From NCBI GenBank assembly GCA_016841365.1, contig JAENZI010000003.1:143423-207422 (forward strand): a stretch of 64,000 nt of DNA. Direction: 5' to 3'. Shown here piece after piece: positions 40,214 through 49,720 of this stretch. Origin of the DNA: Anaerolineaceae bacterium. Lineage in GTDB: Bacteria > Chloroflexota > Anaerolineae > Anaerolineales > Anaerolineaceae. The position numbers and the translations under genes are program-made. Position 1 is the first letter of the stretch; the number at the start of each line of letters is the position of its first letter. The notes below the pieces were generated by a model. The model did not search any database. It was not told the origin of the DNA and worked only from the letters and a program-made list of their open reading frames with translations.

Positions 40214-40894
40214 TTACTCTGAATCAGGAATCCCGGTGATACGGATGCCCGAGGCATGCACATGATGCTGGATATTCAAACCAATCAAAATCGAGGTTAG
40301 ACCTTCAACGACAACAGCATTTTCAATCGGGCCGGCATCCCAGCCTTTCAAACCGGTATCAGCGACCAATTCTAATACTACCTGCCGGGCTGCTTTGCCT
40401 TTCCCACACACCAGCACGTCGCAATCCACATCCCCTTTGCCCATCAAACGCTCATGAGAAATGTTTTGAAAGGCATCCACCACATTGCAGTTCTCGCCAA
40501 GAATGGCTTGTGCCTCCTGGGCGACTGACCCTGCTTCAGGCATTTGCACTTTGGTCACCTTGGGCGGCACTATCGGTACCACAACATCCACCACCAATTT
40601 GCCGTCTAAAACGTCCTTAAGGCTCTCAAGTGTGGGTCGATGTGCTGCATAAGGCACCGTAATTACTGCGATATCGCAGGCAGCGACTGCATCACTGTTT
40701 TCCATCCCGCATAGGGTGCCAGGTGCATTTTCTAAAAGGGCAGCCACTTCCTCGACAGCCTTTTGGGCTTTTTCATACTGGCGTGAGCCGATGATGACAT
40801 CGTGACCCGCCTGTACCCAGCGGAAAGCCAATCCTTTACCTTCATTCCCTGTCCCCCCGACAATGCCGAGGGTGTAAGTTTTCTTATCCGTCAT
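40214..40894 (-). CDS. npdG: NADPH-dependent F420 reductase
   Basis: LGIVGGTGNEGKGLAFRWVQAGHDVIIGSRQYEKA...DIAVITVPYAAH...VVPIVPPKV...NVVDAFQNISHERL...DVLVCGKGKAARQVVLEL. Confidence 0.9.
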   Translation of the reverse strand: MTDKKTYTLGIVGGTGNEGKGLAFRWVQAGHDVIIGSRQYEKAQKAVEEVAALLENAPGTLCGMENSDAVAACDIAVITVPYAAHRPTLESLKDVLDGKLVVDVVVPIVPPKVTKVQMPEAGSVAQEAQAILGENCNVVDAFQNISHERLMGKGDVDCDVLVCGKGKAARQVVLELVADTGLKGWDAGPIENAVVVEGLTSILIGLNIQHHVHASGIRITGIPDSE

Positions 40895-40906
40895 GATTGC
40901 TCCTTA

Positions 40907-42262
40907 TTAAATACTGGCACTTGTTTCAAAGTCATGCCAGGTTTTCTTTGATATCTCCATAGCCTTTGCCGCAATTTCTGCCTCATCGAGGGTCAGTAAT
41001 TCTCGGCGGTACATCAACGGTTTCCCTGCCACGATCGTCGCAGTGACCATGCTTTCCACAAAGCCAAACAGGATATGCCAGGGCAAGTTGCCTGCGGTCA
41101 GGGGCGTGAAGGGATGATAATCCACAAAGATCAGGTCAGCCGCTGCGCCTTCGGTAATTTCCCCGATGGGCAAGCCGTCAAACAATTCCGTGATCAGATC
41201 AGAATTATTCTTGACTGCCATTTCCACCACCTGGTACCCGCCCATCCGCCGGGGATCGCGATGTGCCATCTTGTGCAGCAGGTAAGCTTCTTTCCACTCC
41301 ATCCACATCGTGTTGGTAAAGCCATCATTCCCCATACCAACCCGCACACCTGCCGCCATCATCTCCTCAATCGGTGCCACACCTACTGCGTTGTTCATAT
41401 TGGAACGCGGTTGGTGGGTCAACCAGGTGTTCGTTTCAGCCAGTCGCTTAATTTCACCCTCATCCAAGTGGACACCATGCGCAAGAATTGATTCTGGGCG
41501 TAAGATACCAAACTCGTCTAACCGATGCACAACACGTTTGCCGGATTTATGCAAGCTGTCTTCCTGGTCTGCGATCCCCTCCGCAGCGTGAATGTGAAAC
41601 CCGATCCCAGCTGGGCACATATCCTGCGCCTTGGCCAATGTCTCATCTGAAAGCGTCAGACTGGCATGCAAACCAAAATGCGCCCGCAGGTTTGCATCCT
41701 CTGCCTTCCTCTGCTGGATTCGGTTAATGAACCGCAAGTTTTCATTCAATCCCTGCTGCGCCTTGCCTGCACCATCACGATCGGTGACTTCATAGCATAA
41801 CGATGCCCGCAGGCCGGACTCGTTCACAGCAGCAGCAACCACATCCAGTGAGCCTTCTATGGCATTGGGTGAGGCATGGTGGTCGATCAACGTTGTTGTG
41901 CCGTGTTTGATGGCATCCACAAGGCATACCAGGGCTGAATAACGTACACCTTCCATATCCAGGGCTTTATCCAACTGCCACCATAATTTTTCGAGGATTT
42001 CAGTAAAGCCCTTCGGCGCATCACCAGGGATGCCCAATCCACGAGAAAAAGCGCCGTAGAAATGGGTATGCGCACAGTTATTCCCGGGCATCACATACTG
42101 CCCTTCAGCATCCAGCTGTTCTTCTTCAGGGTAGGCAGCAATCAGCTCGCTTTGTGGGGCAATTTTTTGGATCACACCTTCCCTAATAAACAGTCCCCAG
42201 CCGTCATCCAGGATGTGATGATCCGAGCCCCAGGTAATCAATTTGCCATTGACGATCAGCAT
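40907..42262 (-). CDS. SsnA-like amidohydrolase/aminohydrolase (metal-dependent hydrolase)
   Basis: VMPGNNCAHTHFYGAFSRGLGIPGDAPKGFTEILEKLWWQLDKALDMEGVRYSALVCLVDAIKHGTTTLIDHHASPNAI...LAHGVHLDEGEIKRLAETNTWLTHQPRSNMNNAVGVAP...GMGNDGF. Confidence 0.9.
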   Translation of the reverse strand: MLIVNGKLITWGSDHHILDDGWGLFIREGVIQKIAPQSELIAAYPEEEQLDAEGQYVMPGNNCAHTHFYGAFSRGLGIPGDAPKGFTEILEKLWWQLDKALDMEGVRYSALVCLVDAIKHGTTTLIDHHASPNAIEGSLDVVAAAVNESGLRASLCYEVTDRDGAGKAQQGLNENLRFINRIQQRKAEDANLRAHFGLHASLTLSDETLAKAQDMCPAGIGFHIHAAEGIADQEDSLHKSGKRVVHRLDEFGILRPESILAHGVHLDEGEIKRLAETNTWLTHQPRSNMNNAVGVAPIEEMMAAGVRVGMGNDGFTNTMWMEWKEAYLLHKMAHRDPRRMGGYQVVEMAVKNNSDLITELFDGLPIGEITEGAAADLIFVDYHPFTPLTAGNLPWHILFGFVESMVTATIVAGKPLMYRRELLTLDEAEIAAKAMEISKKTWHDFETSASI

Positions 42263-42432
42263 AAATACCTCTCAAATCAATTTACAGTTATCGTACTTTA
42301 ATTTATTATCAAAAATTATAGCACATGGCACCTGAAATTTCCCTGTGACCATACCATCCATTCTCCAAGTACATACATTCGAAATAACTCAAATCTAATG
42401 CTATAATCCTTTTATCGATACGGCTAAAACTC

Positions 42433-42822
42433 ATGCAAAATCAATCAAACCACCTGCCCCAAAAAGTTATCCACGGGATCGAATTGTTCAATCAGCGCAA
42501 GTTTTACGAAGCCCATGAGTACTTTGAAGCCGCCTGGCGAGCGACATCCGACGATTCCCGTGAGTTTTACCGTGTTTTACTGCAGATCAGCGGTAGTTTT
42601 TACAGGCTCGCACAGGACCGGCCCGCAGCAGCGCAAAAATTTCTCTCGCGTGCTCGGTTTTGGCTTGAGGCGTTTCTGCCATCCCATTGCGGCTTCGACA
42701 CAGCCAACCTGAACGCCTACTTGGGTGACCTGCTTAACGCAATTAAAGAGGGTGTAGATGCAGAAACGATCTTTGCCCAGCATTTCATACCCCTGCCGCT
42801 TCCAGATCAAAAGGAAACCTAA
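42433..42822 (+). CDS. DUF309 domain-containing protein
   Basis: GIELFNQRKFYEAHEYFEAAWRATSDDSREFYRVLLQISGSFYRLAQ. Confidence 0.85.
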   Translation: MQNQSNHLPQKVIHGIELFNQRKFYEAHEYFEAAWRATSDDSREFYRVLLQISGSFYRLAQDRPAAAQKFLSRARFWLEAFLPSHCGFDTANLNAYLGDLLNAIKEGVDAETIFAQHFIPLPLPDQKET

Positions 42823-43463
42823 TGAAAATCCTCCTCACTGGCTTTGAACCCTTTGGAGAAAGCCTCTTTAACCCCAGCCAGTTATTGGTGAATGCCTATT
42901 CACCGCCTGCCCTTGCCGAGATCACAATTTCGAAGCAGATTTTACCCGTCGATCACGACCAGGCGCCGAAAGTGCTGATGACGGCTCTCCAGGATCACCA
43001 ACCGGATGCAGTTTTATCCTTCGGTTTGGCGTTGGGGAGGGCAAAAATCTCGCTCGAGAAGGTTGCGATCAATTTTAAAGACTACCGCATACCCGATAAC
43101 ACCGGTATCACCTTGCAGGATCAACCCATTGTTGTGGATGGACCGGCTGCTTATTTTTCCACCCTGCCTATCCGAGATTTTCTCACCAAACTCAACGAAG
43201 CAGATATCCCTGCGGAAATTTCCCTGACAGCCGGCAGTTACCTGTGCAACCAGGTTTTTTACTCGATGATGCATCATATTGCGATAAAAGATCTGCCAAT
43301 GCGCGCTGGCTTTGTTCACCTACCCGCGCTGCCAAAACAGGCTGCACAATCCGCAAAACCTGTTCCATCCATGAGCCTGGAACAGGATCTGCAAGGATTA
43401 CAAATCATGATCGATGCGCTGATGGAACCTGCTATAGGCCAAAATTTGCCCGCCTATCCATAA
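42822..43463 (+). CDS. pcp: Pyroglutamyl-peptidase I
   Basis: KILLTGFEPFGESLFNPSQ...KILPVDHDQAP...VLSFGLALGRAKISLEKVAINFKDYRIPDN...SLTAGSYLCNQVFYSMMH. Confidence 0.9.
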   Translation: MKILLTGFEPFGESLFNPSQLLVNAYSPPALAEITISKQILPVDHDQAPKVLMTALQDHQPDAVLSFGLALGRAKISLEKVAINFKDYRIPDNTGITLQDQPIVVDGPAAYFSTLPIRDFLTKLNEADIPAEISLTAGSYLCNQVFYSMMHHIAIKDLPMRAGFVHLPALPKQAAQSAKPVPSMSLEQDLQGLQIMIDALMEPAIGQNLPAYP

Positions 43464-43511
43464 AGACGTCCCTCCCACACTTCGTAAGTAGATACCCGAA
43501 ACAGGAGCAAT

Positions 43512-44699
43512 ATGAACCAGATCATCATTGAAAAAACAAATCAAGTTGGCCAAATTCTTCAAGAAAAAGACGTGGATCTCTGGTTAACCTTCGTCAGGGA
43601 GACCAGTGCTGGGGGCGACCCGGTTCTGCCATTGATCTACGGCGATGCCGGGCTGACCTGGCAAAGCGCATTGATCTTCACAGCCAGCGGTGAAAAACTC
43701 GCTATTGTCGGGCGTTTTGAATTGGAAACCGCCAAAAATACCGGCGCATTCGATCGCGTCATCCCCTATGATGAAAGCATTCAACCTGTCCTTCTACAAG
43801 AAATCGAGCGACTGCAACCCCGCCAGATAGCTGTCAATATCTCTAAAAATGATGTGATGGCAGACGGCCTGACACACGGGATGTATTTAAACCTGCTGGA
43901 GATATTGGAAGAGACCGAATACAAGCAGAGGGTCATCCCGGCAGAATATATCATCAGCGCACTGCGCGGGCGGAAAACAAAAGGCGAGATTGAGCGGATA
44001 AAGACCGCCATCACCAGCACGCTTGAAATTTATGAACACGCCTTCGCTCACATCAAACCCGGTATGACGGAGATTGAAGTTGCCACTATGATGCAAGCCG
44101 AAGTCGAACAGCGTAAGCTTGGCTATGCCTGGCCAAAGCAAAATAACCCCGCTGTCAATTCTGGGCCGGATTCACCAGTTGGGCACAACGCACCCACAGA
44201 GATTGAGATTGAAAGAGGCCATTTGCTCCATTTTGACTTTGGCGCCAAAGAAAACGATTACTGTGCCGACATCCAGCGTATGGTTTACTTGCTGCGTGAT
44301 GGAGAAAGTTCCCCGCCCCCAGCCGTTCAAAAAGGATTTGACACGATCACAAGGGCTATTCAAGCGGCGTTTGCTGCATTAAAACCCGGCGTTCAGGGCA
44401 TCGAAGTGGACAACGCTGCGCGATCCGTTGTCACAGGCGAGGGTTACCCGGAATATAAATACGCCACCGGGCATCAGCTCGGCCGGCTCGCCCACGACGG
44501 CGGATGCTTGCTCGGCCCCGCCTGGGATCGTTATGGCACGACACCATACTTGCCCGTTGAGGCTGGCCAGGTCTTCACGCTTGAACCCGGGTTGATGGTC
44601 CCGAATTATGGTTACATTGGCCTTGAAGAAGATGTACTGGTCACAACAGACGGTGCGGTTTTTCTCTCTCCCCCGCAAACAGAGCTGATTCTATTATAA
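43512..44699 (+). CDS. M24 family aminopeptidase (Xaa-Pro)
   Basis: GAKENDYCADIQRMVYLL...YATGHQLGRLAHDGGCLLGPAWDRYG...FTLEPGLMVPNYGYIGLEEDVLVT. Confidence 0.9.
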   Translation: MNQIIIEKTNQVGQILQEKDVDLWLTFVRETSAGGDPVLPLIYGDAGLTWQSALIFTASGEKLAIVGRFELETAKNTGAFDRVIPYDESIQPVLLQEIERLQPRQIAVNISKNDVMADGLTHGMYLNLLEILEETEYKQRVIPAEYIISALRGRKTKGEIERIKTAITSTLEIYEHAFAHIKPGMTEIEVATMMQAEVEQRKLGYAWPKQNNPAVNSGPDSPVGHNAPTEIEIERGHLLHFDFGAKENDYCADIQRMVYLLRDGESSPPPAVQKGFDTITRAIQAAFAALKPGVQGIEVDNAARSVVTGEGYPEYKYATGHQLGRLAHDGGCLLGPAWDRYGTTPYLPVEAGQVFTLEPGLMVPNYGYIGLEEDVLVTTDGAVFLSPPQTELILL

Positions 44700-44712
44700 A
44701 CTAACCTATACG

Positions 44713-44743
44713 AAAAAGAAGGCACAGGGTGTGTGCCTTCTTT
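44713..44743. terminator. Bidirectional terminator between convergent genes
   Basis: AAAAAGAAGGCACA GGGTG TGTGCCTTCTTTT. Confidence 0.85.
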
Positions 44744-44765
44744 TATATATCAATCCGTCAAATGA

Positions 44766-45287
44766 TCAGGCTTCGATAATCTCAATCGAATCAATGGTCA
44801 CGGCCGGTGCATTCCGATCGTTTGGATCCCGTGCTGGAATTGAAAACAAAACATCTATCCCATCTTCCACCTCGCCAAAAACGCTGTGTTTTCCATCCAA
44901 CCATGGCGTTGGCACATGTGTGATGAAGAATTGTGCCCCGTTGGTGTCTGGGCCTGCGTTCGCCATGGAGAGAATACCCGGTTTGTTGTGCTTGAGTTCC
45001 TCATCAAATTCATCTTCAAGTTGATATCCCGGGCCGCCAGAGCCTGTACCTGTGGGATCGCCGCCTTGCGCCATAAAATTCAGGATGACGCGATGAAAGA
45101 AGGTGTCGTCATAGAAGCCTTGTTTGGCAAGGAATACAAAATTATTGACCGTCTTTGGCACCTGTGTCTGAAAAAGGTTGATTTGAATATCCCCTTTTTC
45201 AGTGTGAAGTATTGCTTTGTAGTCTTTTTCCGTGTCAATCATCATTTCTGGTGGAGCGGACCATCGTTTCTTGTTTTCAGCCATCAT
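44766..45287 (-). CDS. Cyclophilin-type peptidyl-prolyl cis-trans isomerase
   Basis: [48 protein letters not shown]...[24 protein letters not shown]. Confidence 0.95.
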   Translation of the reverse strand: MMAENKKRWSAPPEMMIDTEKDYKAILHTEKGDIQINLFQTQVPKTVNNFVFLAKQGFYDDTFFHRVILNFMAQGGDPTGTGSGGPGYQLEDEFDEELKHNKPGILSMANAGPDTNGAQFFITHVPTPWLDGKHSVFGEVEDGIDVLFSIPARDPNDRNAPAVTIDSIEIIEA

Positions 45288-45307
45288 AACCTTTCTGTGT
45301 GTTTTGT

Positions 45308-45727
45308 TTAACTTTCTGGTTCATCTGTGATTTCATACAACTCGATCAGAACACCATTCGTTGCTTTTGGATGAATGAATGCCATTTTTCGCCCCGGCAA
45401 AACCAGGGGCTCTTCATTGATCAATCTTACCTGTTTTTCCTTCAAAAAGATTAAGTGTTCTGCAATATCATCAACCTCGATGCAAAGGTGATGCATCCCC
45501 TCACCCCGGGTTTCAAGATATTTGGCTATCCCGGCGTCAGCCGCGGTGGGTTGGACAAGCTCAACTTCACCCTCACCCACCGGCAGAAATGCCACCTTAG
45601 AGGCTTGCGAAGGGACATCCTCAACATGATCCAGTTCAAGCCCCAATTGGTCTCGCCAAAACTTGAGGGCTTCATCGATGTCTTTTACAACAATCGCAAC
45701 ATGATTGATCTTCTTAATCTTTGCCAT
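45308..45727 (-). CDS. mce: Methylmalonyl-CoA epimerase
   Basis: [56 protein letters not shown]...[17 protein letters not shown] at 45727. Confidence 0.92.
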   Translation of the reverse strand: MAKIKKINHVAIVVKDIDEALKFWRDQLGLELDHVEDVPSQASKVAFLPVGEGEVELVQPTAADAGIAKYLETRGEGMHHLCIEVDDIAEHLIFLKEKQVRLINEEPLVLPGRKMAFIHPKATNGVLIELYEITDEPES

Positions 45728-45744
45728 TCTAAGATTTCTCCCAA

Positions 45745-47403
45745 TTATATAAATGTTGGCGGACGGTACTGACCCCACACATCCCGCAAGACGTTGCAGA
45801 TCTCGCCAAGTGTGACATCATTTTCTGCGCACTCGATGAACAAAGGCATCAGGAGTGTGTCCGTTCGGGCAGTGGAGTCAAGCTGGGAAAGCAATTGGTT
45901 CACCTTTTCGTTATCACGCTTCTGGCGGAGATCTGCCAATTTCTGGTGTTGGTTTTCCTCCACTTGTGGGTCAACTTTCAGCGATTCCAATTCGATCTGT
46001 TCTTCCACCTGGAAGTCGTTGACGCCCACCACAATTTCTTCGCCGTTTTCGATCGCCCGCTGAACCTTATAAGCTGCTTCCTGAATTTCGCGCTGCATAA
46101 ACCCGTTGTTGATCGCACTTAGCGCACCGCCCATTGCATCAATTTTTTCAATATAATCTGCGGCCATTTCCTCAATTTGATCCGTGAGTGATTCGACCAT
46201 ATACGAACCTGCCATGGGGTCGACAGTGTCAGCCACACCGGACTCGTGAGCAATGATCTGCTGGGTGCGCAAGGCGACCATCACTGACTTTTCTGTTGGC
46301 AACCACAATGCCTCATCCATGCTGTTGGTGTGCAGTGACTGCGTCCCGCCGAGCACAGCGGCCAACGCCTGCAAGGTCACCCTGACAATGTTATTCTCTG
46401 GCTGCTGGGCAGTCAGTGTTGAGCCGGCAGTCTGGGTGTGGAAGCGCAGACGGCATGAGCTTTCATCCTTTGCACCAAAACGTTCCTTCATAATGCGGGC
46501 GTATAACCGGCGAGCCGCCCTAAATTTCGCAATTTCCTCAAGGAAGTTATTGTGGGCATTGAAAAAGAACGACAACTGGTTCGCAAAATCATCCACCGCC
46601 AGTCCAGAATCGACTGCGGCCTGGATATAAGCAATCCCATTTGCCAGTGTGAAAGCTACCTCTTGGGCGGCTGTCGAACCTGCTTCTCGGATGTGATAGC
46701 CCGAAATGCTGATCGTATTCCAACGCGGGATGTTATCCTTACAATAAGTGAAGATATCCGTAATCAACCGCATGGAAGGCTCAGGCGGGAAGATGTACGT
46801 CCCCCGGGCGACATATTCTTTGAGAATGTCATTTTGAATCGTCCCCCGCAATTTGTTCAGGGGGACGCCCTGCTTCTTTGCCACCCCAATATAAAATGCT
46901 AACAAAATCGCAGCAGGCGCATTGATCGTCATACTTGTGGAAACCTTATCCAACGGAATACCAGCGAACAAAGTCTCCATATCCGCCATAGAGGAGATCG
47001 AAACACCGACCTTGCCAACTTCTCCCAAAGCCATTGGATCATCCGCATCATATCCGATTTGCGTGGGCAAATCAAAAGCAACAGATAAACCTGTCTGCCC
47101 CTGATCTAACAGGTAGCGGTATCTAGCATTCGATTCCTCAGCCGTGGCATAACCTGCGTATTGACGCATCGTCCACAGCCTGCCCCGGTACATCGTGGGC
47201 TGCACTCCGCGCGTGAATGGATACTCACCAGGGAACCCCAGAGATGCGAGATAGTCCTGGTTTTCAGGGGGCAGCATCACCGGCGGCAAGGGAATCTCAG
47301 AAGAAGTTTTGAAATTTTCCTTTCTTTCAGGGAAGCGTTCGACCAGTGGATCGTAAGTCTCCCGTTCCCAGCGTTTCAGATCATCCATCAATGACATTTT
47401 CAC
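45745..47403 (-). CDS. Methylmalonyl-CoA mutase large (catalytic) subunit
   Basis: [37 protein letters not shown]...[18 protein letters not shown]...[23 protein letters not shown]...[25 protein letters not shown]. Confidence 0.95.
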   Translation of the reverse strand: MKMSLMDDLKRWERETYDPLVERFPERKENFKTSSEIPLPPVMLPPENQDYLASLGFPGEYPFTRGVQPTMYRGRLWTMRQYAGYATAEESNARYRYLLDQGQTGLSVAFDLPTQIGYDADDPMALGEVGKVGVSISSMADMETLFAGIPLDKVSTSMTINAPAAILLAFYIGVAKKQGVPLNKLRGTIQNDILKEYVARGTYIFPPEPSMRLITDIFTYCKDNIPRWNTISISGYHIREAGSTAAQEVAFTLANGIAYIQAAVDSGLAVDDFANQLSFFFNAHNNFLEEIAKFRAARRLYARIMKERFGAKDESSCRLRFHTQTAGSTLTAQQPENNIVRVTLQALAAVLGGTQSLHTNSMDEALWLPTEKSVMVALRTQQIIAHESGVADTVDPMAGSYMVESLTDQIEEMAADYIEKIDAMGGALSAINNGFMQREIQEAAYKVQRAIENGEEIVVGVNDFQVEEQIELESLKVDPQVEENQHQKLADLRQKRDNEKVNQLLSQLDSTARTDTLLMPLFIECAENDVTLGEICNVLRDVWGQYRPPTFI

Positions 47404-47567
47404 CTCATATTATGTTAATTTGGCTTTTCACTAGTATACCCGAATTCATGATACGCTTCGGAACAATTCCAAAAACCAGCGAAAGATGCTCATTATTGGA
47501 ATAGGAGCATCTTGCGAATAAACAAAATTTTCAAATTTGGTGATTGCCCAACACCCTGAATTCTGGT

Positions 47568-47604
47568 AAAATCCTTTAGCTTGCTCGTTGTACCCTTCGA
47601 GCAA
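47568..47604 (+). promoter_or_regulatory. Putative rplI promoter -10 (TAAAAT) followed by a leader hairpin TTGCTCG...CGAGCAA
   Basis: TGGTAAAATCCTTTAGC then TTGCTCGTTGTACCCTTCGAGCAA at 47581-47604, about 30 nt before the rplI start. Confidence 0.45.
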
Positions 47605-47634
47605 AAAATTCTAAGAAAGAAAGGGCTTGTAAAA

Positions 47635-48246
47635 ATGAAAGTATTGTTGATCAAAGATGTTTATAAATTAGGTCGTGCTGGCGAGATCAAAAAGGTCGCC
47701 GCAGGCTACGGCCGCAACTACCTCATCCCGCAGGGCTTTGCTATCCCAGCAACAGCAGGCGCGATGAAACAAGCAGAGCGTATTTCCAAGAAGGCGACTG
47801 AACGCCGAGCAGCACTCAATGAAGAACTGGGCGATGTGGCAGAAGTCTTAAGCGGAAAAACCCTCACCTTCCCGGTCAAAGCGGGAGAGACTGGCCGCTT
47901 GTATGGTTCAATCAGTGCTGACGATATCCTCGAAGCGATTCAAAACAACTTTGAGATTGAGTTGGAAAAACGACAGGTTGAAACAGAACCAATGCGCCAG
48001 TTGGGTAAATATCAGGTTCCGATCCACCTGACCATGGACCTTGTTCCTGAAGTTACTGTTGTGATTCACCGTGAAGGTGAATTACCAGAAGAGGAAGAAC
48101 CAGAAGAAGCAGTTGAAAAGGTTGCCGAAGCAGTTGCAGAAGTTGAAGAAGCAACTGAAGTGGTCGAACCTACCGAAGTTGAAACGGCTGAAGAACCTGC
48201 AGTAGCAGAAGCTGACGAAGAAACTGAAACAGAAGCTGAAGCATAA
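47635..48246 (+). CDS. rplI: Large ribosomal subunit protein bL9 with acidic C-terminal extension
   Basis: MKVLLIKDVYKLGRAGEIKKVAAGYGRNYLIPQGFAIPAT; Glu/Ala/Val-rich tail EEEEPEEAVEKVAEAVAEVEEATEVV... Confidence 0.95.
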   Translation: MKVLLIKDVYKLGRAGEIKKVAAGYGRNYLIPQGFAIPATAGAMKQAERISKKATERRAALNEELGDVAEVLSGKTLTFPVKAGETGRLYGSISADDILEAIQNNFEIELEKRQVETEPMRQLGKYQVPIHLTMDLVPEVTVVIHREGELPEEEEPEEAVEKVAEAVAEVEEATEVVEPTEVETAEEPAVAEADEETETEAEA

Positions 48247-48269
48247 GTTCTAAGCATTACAATTCGAGA

Positions 48270-48308
48270 AGACCGGCCTGCGTGAATGATCACATCAGGC
48301 CGGTTTCC
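48270..48308 (+). terminator. Terminator hairpin after rplI
   Basis: AGACCGGCCTG ... CAGGCCGGTTT. Confidence 0.7.
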
Positions 48309-48328
48309 ATTTAGAATATAATATCCCT

Positions 48329-49720
48329 ATGGCAAAAAATTTGGGTCAAAAATTACGGCATATCCGGGAGGCGCAGGGGCTGTCTCTGGAAGAAATCGCG
48401 CAAAAAACGCGCATCCATCAAACTTACCTCAAAGCCATTGAGGCGGATGACGACACATTTCTCCCCTCTGCAGCACAGCGGCGCGGTTTCCTCAGGCTAT
48501 ATGCCAGCGAATTAGGCGTCGCATTAGAGGACCTTCAACTGACAGATACTGTCACGCCAGAAGATAAAACTTCTGAATCTGCATTGGAAGATACTGACAC
48601 CGGCAGTTCTGATCAATCAGAAACGGATGAATCCCATCTGGAAGTCAATGAAGAACATCTCTCCATTGAAGAGGAAATCGACGATCAGGCTGAAGCTCTG
48701 GAACCAGAACGATATCCTGAAAACATAGAACCATCGCCAGAAATCTCCCAGATTGACTTGTTAACCCCGTCATCTGAGATGTTTAAAGCCATCGGCACCA
48801 CCTTGCGCAACCGCCGTGAGTTGCTCAGCCTTTCTCTCAACGACATATTCAATAACATCCACATCCGCAAACAATATCTTGAGTGGATCGAATCGGGCGA
48901 TTTTAACAAGCTCCCCTCACCCGTTCAGGCGAAGGGTATGCTGACGAATTATGCAGAATTCCTCAATTTGGATACGGATGCCATCCTGCTTTCATATGCC
49001 GATGCACTCCAAAAACAGCGCATCGAAAAGCAAGCTTTGGTCGCTGACGAACCCAAACGCCAGGCAAGAGAACTCTCACAAAAGCGGCTCCAGCTCAAAA
49101 ACTTTTTCTCACTGGATCTGCTGGTGATTGCGGGGCTGTTTATTGCATTTGCGGCCTTTGTGATCTGGGGCGTCAACCGCATCATGCCAACTGGAGAAAC
49201 CACATCAGATGCCACAGAGATTCCGGAAGTGGCAGATATTCTCCTGGCAACAGGGTCACCTACACCGCTGCTTACCCAGTCCGATCAAGAATCTACAGAT
49301 TCTGAGGGTGAAGACGATGCAACACCAGAAGAACCTACGCCGATCTTTACGCCATTGGCCGAGATCTATCCCATTAACATCCTGATCATCCCATCACGCC
49401 AGGCTTGGGTTCAGGTAACCGTTGATGATGAAATCGTTTTCGAAGGGCGTCTTGTAGCCGGCAATGCTTATGATTATTCCGGAGAGGAAAGCATAGAAAT
49501 CAGAACCGGGAATGCCGGTGCGCTGCAAATCTATTTCAACCAGGAGGATATCGGCTCTGCTGGCTTGATGGGTCAGGTCGCAGATTTGATTTTCACTGAG
49601 GACGGATTGCTATTGCCCACACCGACAATCACACCAACCGTCACTAACACACAACAAGTGACTCCTACACCCACCCAAACACCGTCACCAACCCCGACAA
49701 GTGAAGAGAATAATGACTAA
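48329..49720 (+). CDS. RodZ-like transmembrane protein with two tandem N-terminal HTH domains and C-terminal DUF4115-like domain
   Basis: GQKLRHIREAQGLSLEEIAQKTRIHQTYLKAIEADDDTFLPSAAQRRGFLRLYASELG and second copy IGTTLRNRRELLSLSLNDIFNNIHIRKQYLEWIESGDFNKLPSPVQAKGMLTNYAEFLN; TM LLVIAGLFIAFAAFVIWGV; PSRQAWVQVTVDDEIVFEGRLVAG. Confidence 0.88.
   Translation: MAKNLGQKLRHIREAQGLSLEEIAQKTRIHQTYLKAIEADDDTFLPSAAQRRGFLRLYASELGVALEDLQLTDTVTPEDKTSESALEDTDTGSSDQSETDESHLEVNEEHLSIEEEIDDQAEALEPERYPENIEPSPEISQIDLLTPSSEMFKAIGTTLRNRRELLSLSLNDIFNNIHIRKQYLEWIESGDFNKLPSPVQAKGMLTNYAEFLNLDTDAILLSYADALQKQRIEKQALVADEPKRQARELSQKRLQLKNFFSLDLLVIAGLFIAFAAFVIWGVNRIMPTGETTSDATEIPEVADILLATGSPTPLLTQSDQESTDSEGEDDATPEEPTPIFTPLAEIYPINILIIPSRQAWVQVTVDDEIVFEGRLVAGNAYDYSGEESIEIRTGNAGALQIYFNQEDIGSAGLMGQVADLIFTEDGLLLPTPTITPTVTNTQQVTPTPTQTPSPTPTSEENND

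Noticed and set aside
42263-42432. Possible Moco or purine riboswitch in the divergent region upstream of the SsnA-like gene
   Set aside because: Region is short and AT-rich with no recognisable riboswitch core; more likely a simple divergent promoter.
44713-44743. Hairpin GAAGGCACA/TGTGCCTTC considered as regulatory RNA
   Set aside because: Between convergent stop codons with flanking A/T runs: a standard bidirectional terminator.
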